A stretch of 64,000 nt of DNA, taken from positions 6,743 through 70,742 of the forward strand of contig DATCIJ010000073.1 of NCBI GenBank assembly GCA_036507855.1. Reading direction: 5' to 3'. Made by a program: the position numbers and the translations under genes. This document shows positions 16,367 to 25,161 of the stretch, piece by piece (position 1 is the stretch's first letter; each line of letters begins with the position of its first letter). Source of the stretch: JABWBJ01 sp036507855 (lineage in GTDB: Bacteria; Gemmatimonadota; Gemmatimonadetes; Gemmatimonadales; Gemmatimonadaceae). The notes under the pieces were generated by a model. The model searched no databases. It was not told where the DNA came from and saw only the letters and a program-made list of their open reading frames with translations.

Positions 16367-17575
16367 TCAGGTCGAGAGCAGGTGCCCGAGCTTGTCGCGC
16401 TTGGCGTCAAGGTACCCCGCGTTCTCTTCCGTGGTCGGCGCGGTCAGGTGCACCCGGCCCACGATCTCGAGTCCGTAGCCGCCGAGGCCAACGAGCTTCT
16501 TCGGGTTGTTGGTGAGGACCCGGATCCGCCTAACGCCGAGGTCGAGGAGGATCTGCGCGCCGATGCCGTAGTTCCTGAGGTCGGGGGCGAAACCGAGCTT
16601 CTCGTTCGCCTCGACGGTGTCGTGCCCCGCGTCCTGCAGCGCGTAGGCCTTGATCTTGTTCAGCAGGCCAATGCCTCGCCCTTCCTGGTCGAGATAGACG
16701 ATGACGCCCCGTCCCTCGGCGGCGATGGCCTCCATGGCCTTGTGCAACTGCCAGCCGCAGTCGCAGCGCCGTGAGTGGAACACATCACCCGTCAGGCACT
16801 TGGAGTGCATGCGCACGAGGACGCTGTCGCCGGCCGCGAGGTCGCCGTACGCAATGGCCACGTGCTCGTGGTCGTCGACATCGTTGCGATACGCGTAGAC
16901 GCGCCAATCGGCGGAACCGAAGTCCGTGGGCAGTCGCGCCTCCGCCACGCGATGCACCAGCCGCTCCGTCGACAGGCGATGCGCGACCAGGTCGGCGACC
17001 GTGATGAACGTGAGCCGGTGCGTTGCGGCATAGGCGTCGAGCGCGTCGCGGCGCATGGGACGCCCGTCTTCGTCGAGAATCTCGCAGATCACACCGGCGG
17101 GTGTGAGGCCGGCGAGGCGGCACAGGTCGACGGCCGCTTCGGTGTGGCCAACCCGTTGCAGAACACCCCCACCCCGCGCCCGCAGCGGATGCACGTGACC
17201 AGGGGTCCGGATGTCCGCCGGCCCGTTGGAAGGATCGGCGGCGACTCGAAGGGTCGTGGCCCGGTCCGACGCGCTGATGCCCGTCGTCACACCGTACTTC
17301 GGTGCGGCGTCGATGCTCACCGTGAACGCCGTGCGCATGGCGTCGGTGTTCTCGCGTGCCTGGAGCGAGAGACCCAGGCTGCCCACTCGCGCCGGTTCGA
17401 GGGCCAGGCAGATCATGCCCTTGGCGCGGAGCATGACGTTGACCATGTCCGTCGTCACCAGCTCGGCAGCGCAGATGAGGTCACCCTCGTTCTCGCGGGA
17501 CTCGTCGTCGGCCACGACGACGAACTTCCCCTCGCGGATGTCGCTGATTGCCTGGTCTACGGTGCCAAAAGCCAT
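16367..17575 (-). CDS. ribBA: Bifunctional 3,4-dihydroxy-2-butanone-4-phosphate synthase / GTP cyclohydrolase II
   Basis: A 402-residue fusion. Residues 1 to about 200 are the RibB part, with DDESRENEGDLICAAE and the later GHVHPLRARGGGVLQRVGHTEAAVDLCRLAG region. The remainder is GTP cyclohydrolase II, with the zinc cysteines in SKCLTGDVFHSRRCDCGWQL and the catalytic DQEGRGIGL. It supplies both precursors of riboflavin. A 62-base gap separates it from ribE upstream; ribH follows directly. A GTT-AGG frame of the CGTTAGG heptamer lies at 16529. Confidence 0.95.
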   Translation of the reverse strand: MAFGTVDQAISDIREGKFVVVADDESRENEGDLICAAELVTTDMVNVMLRAKGMICLALEPARVGSLGLSLQARENTDAMRTAFTVSIDAAPKYGVTTGISASDRATTLRVAADPSNGPADIRTPGHVHPLRARGGGVLQRVGHTEAAVDLCRLAGLTPAGVICEILDEDGRPMRRDALDAYAATHRLTFITVADLVAHRLSTERLVHRVAEARLPTDFGSADWRVYAYRNDVDDHEHVAIAYGDLAAGDSVLVRMHSKCLTGDVFHSRRCDCGWQLHKAMEAIAAEGRGVIVYLDQEGRGIGLLNKIKAYALQDAGHDTVEANEKLGFAPDLRNYGIGAQILLDLGVRRIRVLTNNPKKLVGLGGYGLEIVGRVHLTAPTTEENAGYLDAKRDKLGHLLST

Positions 17576-17637
17576 GCCTGAATCCTAGTTGAGGCCGACC
17601 CCTGGCAGCCAGCAGGTGAGGGCCTGTTGGAACGCCG

Positions 17638-18234
17638 TCAGGGGCCTTGATACGGCGTGAGCAGGGCCTGCACGTATTTCCCGATGACGTCGGCCTCCAG
17701 GTGCACGCGGTCTCCCGGCTGAAGCCGACCTAACGTCGTGTGGTGTTCCGTCCACTCGATGAGCGAAACCTGCACCGTCCCTGGAGAGGGCAAGTGGTTC
17801 ACGGTCAGGCTGACGCCGTCGACCGTCAGGGATCCGTGAGGGACCAGCAGTCGCTCCACTTCGAGGGGTACGGCGATGTCCACCAGCAAGGCGCTGTCGC
17901 GGCGTTTCACCTCCCCTACGGTCCCCACCGCGTCGACGTGGCCTTGCACGAGGTGCCCCCCAAGGCGATCGCCAAGTTTCAGTGCCCTTTCGAGATTCAC
18001 CGCGGTGCCCACCGCCCACGAGCCGATGGTAGTGCGATCCAGGGTCGTCGTGACGGCGGCGACGACGAACCAGCCAGCATCGGCCTCGCGCACGGTGAGG
18101 CAAGCGCCATTGAGCGCGATGCTCTCGCCCGCCTTCAGGTCGTTCCATGGACAACGCACGCGGAATTCGCGACCGGCATCCACGTCGGTCACGCGGTCTA
18201 TCTTCCCGATGGCTTCCACCAGTCCAGTGAACAT
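17638..18234 (-). CDS. ribE: Riboflavin synthase alpha subunit
   Basis: A 198-residue riboflavin synthase with the two lumazine-binding repeats of the family. The N-terminal MFTGLVEAIGKI and the repeated SIALNGACLTV and SLTVDGVSLTVN blocks identify it, as does GHLVQGHVDAVG. The ATG at 18234 shares one base with the ribD stop. It converts two lumazine molecules into riboflavin and a pyrimidine that is recycled. Confidence 0.95.
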   Translation of the reverse strand: MFTGLVEAIGKIDRVTDVDAGREFRVRCPWNDLKAGESIALNGACLTVREADAGWFVVAAVTTTLDRTTIGSWAVGTAVNLERALKLGDRLGGHLVQGHVDAVGTVGEVKRRDSALLVDIAVPLEVERLLVPHGSLTVDGVSLTVNHLPSPGTVQVSLIEWTEHHTTLGRLQPGDRVHLEADVIGKYVQALLTPYQGP

Positions 18235-19367
18235 CAGTGGCCGCTCGGCGCCAGCACCAGCATGTGATCGTCCCCGATCCACTCGGAATAGAGAGGACGC
18301 CAGCGGCGCACATCGGCGGTCCCGCGGCCAGACAGCCGACCGAAGGCGGACAGCGCTCCCTCGCCAAGCAGGACTGGAGCCTGAAACAGGACGACGCGAT
18401 CGACCAGGTCCGCCTCCAGCAATGAAGCAGCCAGCGACGCTCCACCCTCCACGAGCAGCGAGTGCACGCCCCGGGCGCGAAGTATGCGCAGCGCCTCGAG
18501 CAACGATGCGGCGGTGATCACCTCGACGCCGAGGCCGCGCAGGTCGTGGTCATAGCTGGGATCCGGCATGTTGGCAAAGACAACCACCGGTCCCTCGTGC
18601 GTCCGCTGCGCCAGCTTTGAGGTGAGGGGCAATCGACCGGTGCGCGAAAAGATGACGCGAGTCGGCGCGACGCGCGGAGGATCCGCGTCACGCACAGTGA
18701 GCAAGGGATCATCGGTGAGCACCGTACCCATTCCAACCCCCATCGCATCCGAACCCGCGCGCAGGTAGTGGACCCGCCGGCGCGCCTCCGGCCCGGTGAT
18801 CCAACCCGGGCGGCGCGACGCATCGGCGATGGCTCCGTCCATGGATACCGCCAGTTTCAGGGTCACCCAGGGACGGTCGGACCCGAAGGAATGCAGAAAA
18901 GGCGCGTTCAGCTCCGCCGCGGCTTCACTCAGCAGACCGACATCGACGCGAATGCCGGCGGCCCTGAGGCGCTCCACGCCGCCACCCGCTTCAGGATTGG
19001 GATCGCGAACCGCAACGACAACCCGTGAAAGCCCGGCGCCGACAATGGCGTCGACGCAGGGTGGCGTCTTTCCGTGGTGCGTGCACGGTTCCAGCGTCAG
19101 GTACAGGGAGGCGCTGCGGGCCCGGCCTCCGGCCGCGGCCAATGCCTCGATTTCGGCGTGCGCGCCCCCGAAGCGCCGATGTGCTCCCTCGCCGACCATG
19201 GCGTCGTTGTTCACCACGACGGCGCCAACGAGGGGGTTCGGAGCCACCTGTCCCCACCCCAACCGGGCCAGCGCCAGCGCGCGATCCATCCATTTCTCGT
19301 CCTGCGCCGAGAAGCCGGCCGTCGCGGCCGGCGCCGGATGGGCGCCGAGGACGGTGCGGCCCGGCAT
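18234..19367 (-). CDS. ribD: Riboflavin biosynthesis deaminase/reductase RibD
   Basis: A 377-residue bifunctional enzyme. The deaminase domain has the zinc residues HAE at 70-72 and the PCTHHGKTPPC block with Cys95 and Cys104. The C-terminal reductase domain begins near residue 165 (RPWVTLKLAVSMDGAIAD) and ends with LLVEGGASLAASLLEADLVDRV. It carries out the second and third steps of riboflavin synthesis. Its ATG lies three bases after the purM stop in the 12-mer CGTTAGGCAATG, exactly repeated at the ftsL-ftsI junction. No FMN riboswitch was seen upstream, consistent with its position inside an operon. Confidence 0.95.
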   Translation of the reverse strand: MPGRTVLGAHPAPAATAGFSAQDEKWMDRALALARLGWGQVAPNPLVGAVVVNNDAMVGEGAHRRFGGAHAEIEALAAAGGRARSASLYLTLEPCTHHGKTPPCVDAIVGAGLSRVVVAVRDPNPEAGGGVERLRAAGIRVDVGLLSEAAAELNAPFLHSFGSDRPWVTLKLAVSMDGAIADASRRPGWITGPEARRRVHYLRAGSDAMGVGMGTVLTDDPLLTVRDADPPRVAPTRVIFSRTGRLPLTSKLAQRTHEGPVVVFANMPDPSYDHDLRGLGVEVITAASLLEALRILRARGVHSLLVEGGASLAASLLEADLVDRVVLFQAPVLLGEGALSAFGRLSGRGTADVRRWRPLYSEWIGDDHMLVLAPSGH

Positions 19368-19370
19368 TGC

Positions 19371-20417
19371 CTAACGCCCGTCCAGTCGAACGGCGCCCGA
19401 TCCGGACACGACCTCACCAGCGTGCCACGCCTTCACGCCATGCCCAGTCGCGGAGGCGATCAGAGCCTCCGCGTCGGCCGGCGCGACCAGCGCCATCATG
19501 CCGACGCCCATGTTGAAGGCGCGGAACAACTCGTCCCGCGGCACGCCACCGGCCGCTCCCAGGCGCTCGAACACGTCAGGCACTCTCCAGCTGGCCGTCT
19601 GGACCACGGCGTCGAGCGACGGCGGCAGGGCGCGGTTGAGGTTGCCGGGGATGCCGCCGCCGGTGATGTGAGCCAGGGCGTGAACCCGCGTCAGGTGCGG
19701 CCGCAGGATAGCCAGGTACGATCGATGAACGCGCAACAGAACGTCGGCCACCGACTGCCCGCCTTCACCGGGAAACTCGTCGTCAACGCCGAGTCCCATG
19801 CGGTCCCGCACGATACGCCGCGCCAGCGAGAAGCCGTTTGTGTGCAAGCCGGTCGACTCGAACGCGATGACCGCGTCACCGGCGCGCACGCGCTCAGGCC
19901 CCAGCGCGGCCGATTCCTCGACCGAGCCGACGATGAATCCAGCCAGGTCGTAGTCCGGAGGGGTGTAGAGGCCGGGCAGCTCGGCCGTCTCTCCACCGAT
20001 CAGTGCGCAGCCGTTCTCGCGGCACCCGGCCGCCACTCCGGTAACGACGGATTCGGCGACGGCCGGATCCAGCGCCCCGAACCCCACGTAATCGAGGACG
20101 AAGAGGGGCTCGGCGCCCAGCGCGAGGATATCATTGACACAATGGTTCACGAGGCAGTGGCCGATCGTGTCATGCCGTCCCGCTTCGATTGCCACTTTGA
20201 TCTTGGTCCCGACGCTATCGGCACTGGCGACCAGTAGCGGGCGATCGCCCACCGGCGCCCGGAACAGTCCCCCGAACGACCCGAATGCACCGATTGCGCC
20301 TGCCGTGCGCGTCGACTCGACCAGCCGGCGATATCGTTCCTTGGCATCGTTGGCCACCTCGATGTCGACGCCCGCGGATTTGTAGTCCATCGATCCCGTC
20401 ACTCGCGAGTCTGTCAC
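19371..20417 (-). CDS. purM: Phosphoribosylformylglycinamidine cyclo-ligase
   Basis: A 348-residue AIR synthetase of purine synthesis. YKSAGVDIEVANDAKERYR is the start motif. VASADSVGTKIKVA, NHCVNDILALGAEPLFVLDYVG and LIGGETAELPGLY are conserved, and ITGGGIPGNLNRALP is the C-terminal block. I chose the GTG at 20417 because GGAGGAG lies 8 bases upstream and it overlaps the kinase stop as GTGA. The ATG at 20390 is the alternative. Its TAG stop is part of the CGTTAGG heptamer at 19370-19376. Confidence 0.93.
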   Translation of the reverse strand: MTDSRVTGSMDYKSAGVDIEVANDAKERYRRLVESTRTAGAIGAFGSFGGLFRAPVGDRPLLVASADSVGTKIKVAIEAGRHDTIGHCLVNHCVNDILALGAEPLFVLDYVGFGALDPAVAESVVTGVAAGCRENGCALIGGETAELPGLYTPPDYDLAGFIVGSVEESAALGPERVRAGDAVIAFESTGLHTNGFSLARRIVRDRMGLGVDDEFPGEGGQSVADVLLRVHRSYLAILRPHLTRVHALAHITGGGIPGNLNRALPPSLDAVVQTASWRVPDVFERLGAAGGVPRDELFRAFNMGVGMMALVAPADAEALIASATGHGVKAWHAGEVVSGSGAVRLDGR

Positions 20418-21334
20418 TCGTCCAACTCCTCCTCGAACGCCACCAGCTTCCGGAACTCCTCGAGCCGGCGGGCGATGTCCACCCGGTGGATCTCGAGCAG
20501 CCGGTCGATCGAGAACCGCTCCACGGCGAAGGAGCCTAACGTCGAGCCGTAGACCACGGCCCGGCGCATTGCCTGCTCGTCCGACCGCCCGGTCCGCGCG
20601 AGGTAACCCATGAAGCCGCCGGCGAAGGAATCGCCAGCGCCCGTGGGATCGAAGACCTCTTCCAGCGGATACGCTGGCGCGAAGAACACCGAGTTCCCGG
20701 AAAACATGTACGCACCGTGCTCGCCCTTCTTGATGACCACGTGCTTCGGTCCGCGCGCCAGGATCCATCGGGCCGCGCGGACCAGGTTGTACTCTTCGGT
20801 GAGCTGCCTGGCTTCGCCATCGTTGACCAGCAGGATGTCCACGCGACCGAGCAGGCGCATCAGCTCGTTCCGCCGGCTCTCGATCCAGAAATTCATGGTG
20901 TCGCAGGCCACCAGCCGCGGCTTCTCGACCTGGTCGAGCACATCGAGCTGGAGTCGCGGATCGATGTTCCCCAGGAAGACGTACGGAGATTTCCGGAACT
21001 GCTCGGGAATCTGCGGGCGGAACTGGGAGAATACGCCCAGTCGCGTCTCCAGCGTCTCCGCGGCATTGAGGTCGTGGCGATAGCGACCCCGCCAGCGGAA
21101 CGACTCACCGTCCGCGTGCATCAGCCCCGCCAGATCCACGCCCTTGGCGCGCAGCGGCTCCAGCTTCTCCATCGGGTAGTCGTTCCCGACCACGCCGACG
21201 AGGTTCACCTTGGTCAGGTGCGACGCCGAGGCGGAGAAGAACGTTCCCGAACCCCCGATGGCGTCCTCGATCTTGCCGAAGGGCGTCTCGACGGAATCGA
21301 GGGCGACGGATCCAACGACGAGGACAGCGGTCAT
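20414..21334 (-). CDS. PfkB-family sugar/nucleoside kinase
   Basis: A 306-residue ribokinase-fold kinase. The N-terminal AIGGSGTFFSASASHL and the C-terminal DPTGAGDSFAGGFMGYLAR, with catalytic Asp, are the two PfkB signatures. The substrate is not evident. Placement before purM could suggest a nucleoside or ribose-type substrate, but that is a guess. The ATG at 21334 is preceded not by a Shine-Dalgarno but by a pyrimidine-rich stretch built from CTCACGTCTC and CTCCCATCTC words. Confidence 0.85.
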   Translation of the reverse strand: MTAVLVVGSVALDSVETPFGKIEDAIGGSGTFFSASASHLTKVNLVGVVGNDYPMEKLEPLRAKGVDLAGLMHADGESFRWRGRYRHDLNAAETLETRLGVFSQFRPQIPEQFRKSPYVFLGNIDPRLQLDVLDQVEKPRLVACDTMNFWIESRRNELMRLLGRVDILLVNDGEARQLTEEYNLVRAARWILARGPKHVVIKKGEHGAYMFSGNSVFFAPAYPLEEVFDPTGAGDSFAGGFMGYLARTGRSDEQAMRRAVVYGSTLGSFAVERFSIDRLLEIHRVDIARRLEEFRKLVAFEEELDE

Positions 21335-21456
21335 GAGACGTGAGATGGGAGAGGTGAGACGTGAGAACACCTGCACGTCGATGGACTCGGGAATCTCATG
21401 GCAGATCGCGGTTGCAGTTCATCTCGATTCTCCCATCTGCCATCTCATCTCTCGCT
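21335..21456. repeat. Word-like repeats and hairpin between argS and pfkB
   Basis: The 122-base gap holds GAGACGTGAGATGGGAGAGG and GTGAGACGTGAG at 21335-21365, and TTCTCCCATCTGCCATCTC at 21429-21447. AGATGGGAGA at 21343-21352 can pair with TCTCCCATCT at 21429-21438, giving a 10-base stem. The GATGGGAG word recurs at the mraY junction near 57810. It could end the argS transcript or shape the pfkB leader. No run of U follows, so a classic terminator is doubtful. Confidence 0.55.
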
Positions 21457-23100
21457 TCACATGCGCTCCGGCGCCGAGATGCCGAGAATCGTCAGGCCAT
21501 TGCGTAGCACGATCTGCGCAGCGCGCGCCAGAGCCAGCCTTGCCTCCCGAACGCCGTCAGGCGCCTCGAGTACCCTCACGCGATGATACCAGTTGTGAGC
21601 CAGCCGCGCGGTATCGAGCAGATACGCCGCCAGTCGCTGAGGCTCGCGGGCTTCGCTCGCTGACGCCACCAGTCTCGGGAAGTCCAGCAGCGCGGCCGAA
21701 AGGTTGCGTTCCGAATCTTCGCTGAGCGTGGAATAGTCCACGGCGTCACCGCGGATTGAAGCCGCGTCGATCGCGCCGACGCGGAAGATGCCGCTCATGC
21801 GCGCATGCGCCATCTGGATGTAATAGACCGGGTTCTCCTCGGACTGCGACCGCGCCAGGTCCACGTCGAAGGTCAGCGGCGTGTCCGCCTTGCGCATCAG
21901 GAGGAAGTAGCGCACGGCGTCACGGCCGACTTCGTCGACGAGGTCGCGCACGGTCACATAGCTCCCGGCGCGCTTGGAAATCTTCACTTCCTCGCCACCG
22001 CGCATCACCGTGACCATCTGGTGGAGCTGGTATTCCGGATATCCCTCCGGAATGCCGGCATCGAGCGCCTGAAGGCCGGCCCTGACGCGCACCACCGTGC
22101 TGTGGTGATCGGCTCCCTGCACGTTGATCGCGTGACGGAAACCGCGACGCCACTTGGTGACATGGTACGCCACGTCAGGCACGAAATAGGTGTACGACCC
22201 GTCGGACTTCCGCATCACCCGATCCTTGTCGTCACCGAAGTCGGTCGTTCGCAGCCAGGTCGCCCCGCCTTCCTCGAACGTGTGGCCCGCGTCACCGAGC
22301 ATCCTGACGGTCTCGTCGACGTTGCCGTCAGTGTACAGCGATGACTCCAGGAAGTAGACGTCGAAGTGGACGCCGAGCGCCTTGAGGTCGCGATCCTGTT
22401 CTTCGCGGAGCGCCTGCACCGCGAACGTGCGGACCTGTTCGAGCTGTTCGCCCTGGGCGTCGTCGGGATGCGCCTTGGCATACGCGGCGGCGATCTCGCG
22501 GATGTACTCCCCGTGATATCCGCCCTCCGGGATTTCCAGTCGGCCCGTCGCCTGCTCGATCAGCCGGGCGCGCACGGACAGGGCGAGGTTCTGGATCTGG
22601 CCGCCGCCGTCGTTGTAGTAGAACTCTCTCGTCACGGCCCAGCCGGTCCACTCGAGCAATGACGCAATCGCGTCCCCAAGCGCCGCCTGCCTGCCGTGGC
22701 CAACGTGGAGAGGACCCGTCGGATTCGCGGACACGAACTCCACGTTGAACGTGGCGCCCTTTCCCTCGTCGTGACGGCCATATGCCGCGCCAGCGACGAT
22801 CAGGTCCGCAAGGCCCCCGGCCGCGGCGCCAGTTTCGAGCTTGAAGTTGATGAACCCTGCGCCGGCCACCGTCGCTTCGCGCACGCCGGCGCGCTGCACG
22901 TCCATGCTCCCGATCAAGTCCACCGCGATGTCGTGTGGCTTGCGCCGCAACGAGCGCGCGAGGGTCATCGCGAGATTCGTCGTCCAATCGCCAAACGAAG
23001 GATCTCGCGGACGCTCGACCACCGGATCAATCGGTTCGGGAGCGCCGAGTGTGCGTGCCGCGTGAATCAGGGCGTCGCGAATGATCGCGTCAGGCGTCAC
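21457..23100 (-). CDS. argS: Arginyl-tRNA synthetase
   Basis: A 547-residue class I tRNA synthetase. The HIGH-type motif is HVGH at 132-135 within SANPTGPLHVGHGRQAALGD. The KMSKS-like loop is VKISKRAGSYV, and the DALR anticodon-binding domain ends the protein (RLAHNWYHRVRVLE). The GTG at 23100 overlaps the end of the FmdB gene by 11 bases. The extra 20 codons of the longer ORF do not match the family and were excluded. Confidence 0.96.
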   Translation of the reverse strand: MTPDAIIRDALIHAARTLGAPEPIDPVVERPRDPSFGDWTTNLAMTLARSLRRKPHDIAVDLIGSMDVQRAGVREATVAGAGFINFKLETGAAAGGLADLIVAGAAYGRHDEGKGATFNVEFVSANPTGPLHVGHGRQAALGDAIASLLEWTGWAVTREFYYNDGGGQIQNLALSVRARLIEQATGRLEIPEGGYHGEYIREIAAAYAKAHPDDAQGEQLEQVRTFAVQALREEQDRDLKALGVHFDVYFLESSLYTDGNVDETVRMLGDAGHTFEEGGATWLRTTDFGDDKDRVMRKSDGSYTYFVPDVAYHVTKWRRGFRHAINVQGADHHSTVVRVRAGLQALDAGIPEGYPEYQLHQMVTVMRGGEEVKISKRAGSYVTVRDLVDEVGRDAVRYFLLMRKADTPLTFDVDLARSQSEENPVYYIQMAHARMSGIFRVGAIDAASIRGDAVDYSTLSEDSERNLSAALLDFPRLVASASEAREPQRLAAYLLDTARLAHNWYHRVRVLEAPDGVREARLALARAAQIVLRNGLTILGISAPERM

Positions 23101-23404
23101 TCGACCCTGATCCCTTCGATGGTTTCTTCTCGCCCGCCGGCTTGGCGCTGGATTCTCCACTCGACCCGCCGGCCTCGCCGCTGCTGCTGTCGGTCGCCTT
23201 TCGCTGGTGCTTCTTCCCGTCCTTGCCGTAGTCGGTGATGTAGAAGCCTGAGCCCTTGAAGAGCAGGGCTGAACCGCCGGACATCTTGCGCTCGGCCAGC
23301 GCCCCGCATTCCGGGCACTTCATCTGGCTTTCAGCCGAGCTGATGGTCCGGAAGAAATGCTCGAACGTGTGACCCTTCGGGCAGCGATACTCGTACGTGG
23401 GCAT
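23090..23404 (-). CDS. FmdB-family zinc-ribbon protein
   Basis: A 104-residue small protein. MPTYEYRCPKGHTFEHF and CPECGALAERKMSGG give the CxxH...CPxC zinc ribbon of the FmdB/CxxC_CXXC_SSSS family. The family is named for a putative regulator next to formamidase and is widespread without a settled role. The last 40 residues are a low-complexity Ser/Gly/Lys tail. It overlaps argS by 11 bases and probably starts that transcript. Confidence 0.85.
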   Translation of the reverse strand: MPTYEYRCPKGHTFEHFFRTISSAESQMKCPECGALAERKMSGGSALLFKGSGFYITDYGKDGKKHQRKATDSSSGEAGGSSGESSAKPAGEKKPSKGSGSSDA

Positions 23405-23430
23405 GGTGACGAATAGGGCGGGACAACCAC

Positions 23431-23476
23431 TGGACTTGAAAGTGCACGTTCCAAGTCATTACAAGTTAACGACTTG
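23431..23476. repeat. Palindromic intergenic segment related to the MITE-like ends
   Basis: The gap 23405-23529 is unusually AT-rich. Within it GACTTG and CAAGTC alternate: GGACTTGAAAGTGCACGTTC is followed by CAAGTCATTACAAGTTAACG and GACTTG. These can form two alternative stems. AGTGCACGTTCCAAGT at 23441-23456 differs by little from the AGTGCCGTTCCAAGT end of the element at 46736. It could be a decayed element copy, an operator, or the promoter region of the FmdB-argS unit. Confidence 0.5.
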
Positions 23477-23529
23477 CTTCAGCATATCGGAAGCGGTTTA
23501 GAAAGAGGCTGGAGTTGATTCTCAGACGG

Positions 23530-25131
23530 TCAGGCAGGCTCGAAAGCTCCCCATTCCTGACCGAGGGCCTCAGCGACTTCACCAACCGTCGCGCGCGCGC
23601 GCGCAGCGTCGATTATGGCCGGCATGAGCGAGAGCCTGACGACCGTTTCCGCGTCATCTCGATACGTGCGCGCCCTGTTCCGAACGTCGGCCAGAGCGCT
23701 GGACAGCGTCGCGCCATCGCGCGCCGTTCGACGTTCGGAGAGCCGCGCGATCTGGTCGGATTCGAGACGGCCATAGTCGGGGCGCGGGACAACCGGCGCC
23801 TCTTCAGCATCGGTGAACCGGTTCACGCCGACGATCGTCGTCTCTCCCGACTCCACACGCATCTGGTGGGCGTAGGCGCTCCTGGCGATCTCCTCGTGCA
23901 GGAACCCGTTCTCGATGGCGCGGGCCGCGCCTCCCAGCTCATCGATCCGCGCCATCAACGCCAGCGCGCCACGCTCCAGTTCATCCGTGAGCGCTTCGAC
24001 GAAGTAGCTCCCTGCCAGCGGATCGACGGTGTTCGCGATACCCGACTCGTACGCCACCAGTTGTTGCGTCCGCAGCGCCAGGGTCGCGGCCTCGCGCGTG
24101 GGGAGCGAGAGCGCTTCGTCGTACCCGTTGGTATGGAGAGACTGCGTGCCGCCCAGGATGGCGGCCAGTGCCTGAATCGTGACGCGTACGACGTTGTTGA
24201 GTGGCGACTGCGCCGTCAGCGTCACCCCGCCGGTCTGTGTATGAAACCGAAGCCGGCAGCTCGCGTCGGCGGCCCCGAAGCGATCCCGCATGAGGCGTGC
24301 GTAGATCCGTCGCGCCGCGCGAAACTTCGCCGCCTCCTCGAAGAGATCGGTATGCGCGGCGAAGAAGAACGACAGCCGCGGCGCGAAGTCATCCACGCGA
24401 AGGCCACCGTCGATCGCGCCACGCACGTATTCGATCGTGTTGGCGAGCGTGAACGCGAGCTCCTGCACCGCGGTGGCGCCCGCTTCCCGGATATGGTAGC
24501 CGGAAATGGAGATCGGATTCCACTGAGGCACTTCTTCGGCGCAGAACCGGAACGTGTCCGTGATGAGTCGAAGGCTGGGCCCTGGCGGGTAGATGTAGGT
24601 GCCACGGGCCAGGTACTCCTTGAGGATGTCGTTCTGGATCGTGCCGGACAGTTTCGCGCGCGGAAAGCCGCGTTCCTCGGCGACCACGATGTACATCGCC
24701 AGCAGCGTTGCCGCGGTGGCGTTGATGGTCATGGACGTGGACACGGAGTCGAGGGGTATCCCGTCAAGGAGCGTGTGCATGTCGTCGACCGTGTCGATCG
24801 CGACGCCAACACGCCCGACCTCTCCCGCGGCGCGCGGGGAGTCCGAGTCGATCCCCATTTGCGTGGGGAGGTCGAAGGCGACGGACAAACCGGTCTGTCC
24901 GGCATCGAGCAGCTGGCGAAAGCGCGTGTTCGTTTCGGACGCTGTGCCAAAACCGGCGTACTGCCGCATGGTCCACAGGCGCCCGCGATACATGCTGGCC
25001 TGGACGCCACGGGTGAACGGGAAGGTCCCGGGATCGCCTAACGCTTCGTCGTAGCTTCCCTGCCAGTCGTCCGGCCGGTACACGGGGGCCACGGGGATCC
25101 CCGATGGAGTACGCTTTTCGCCCGAACTCAT
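23530..25131 (-). CDS. Methylmalonyl-CoA mutase, catalytic (alpha) subunit
   Basis: A 533-residue acyl-CoA mutase catalytic barrel. YAGFGTASETNTRFRQLL, GLSVAFDLPTQMGIDSD, ISISGYHIREAG and GGTQSLHTNGYDEALSLPT are hallmark blocks of the large-subunit barrel. The cobalamin-binding domain is absent, so this is the short form that works with a separate B12-binding subunit not found here. The likely reaction is methylmalonyl-CoA to succinyl-CoA. Ethylmalonyl- or isobutyryl-type mutases are close relatives and cannot be ruled out. Dependence on adenosylcobalamin links it to the riboswitch-controlled uptake operon at the start of the window. Confidence 0.88.
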   Translation of the reverse strand: MSSGEKRTPSGIPVAPVYRPDDWQGSYDEALGDPGTFPFTRGVQASMYRGRLWTMRQYAGFGTASETNTRFRQLLDAGQTGLSVAFDLPTQMGIDSDSPRAAGEVGRVGVAIDTVDDMHTLLDGIPLDSVSTSMTINATAATLLAMYIVVAEERGFPRAKLSGTIQNDILKEYLARGTYIYPPGPSLRLITDTFRFCAEEVPQWNPISISGYHIREAGATAVQELAFTLANTIEYVRGAIDGGLRVDDFAPRLSFFFAAHTDLFEEAAKFRAARRIYARLMRDRFGAADASCRLRFHTQTGGVTLTAQSPLNNVVRVTIQALAAILGGTQSLHTNGYDEALSLPTREAATLALRTQQLVAYESGIANTVDPLAGSYFVEALTDELERGALALMARIDELGGAARAIENGFLHEEIARSAYAHQMRVESGETTIVGVNRFTDAEEAPVVPRPDYGRLESDQIARLSERRTARDGATLSSALADVRNRARTYRDDAETVVRLSLMPAIIDAARARATVGEVAEALGQEWGAFEPA

Positions 25132-25161
25132 GCCGTCAAACCTAGCCCAGCACCCGCCGAG

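Noticed and set aside
17576..17637. Possible FMN riboswitch or MITE copy before ribBA
   Set aside because: Only a short GGCC stem and a TTGGAACG word are present; the FMN core and the paired element ends are missing.
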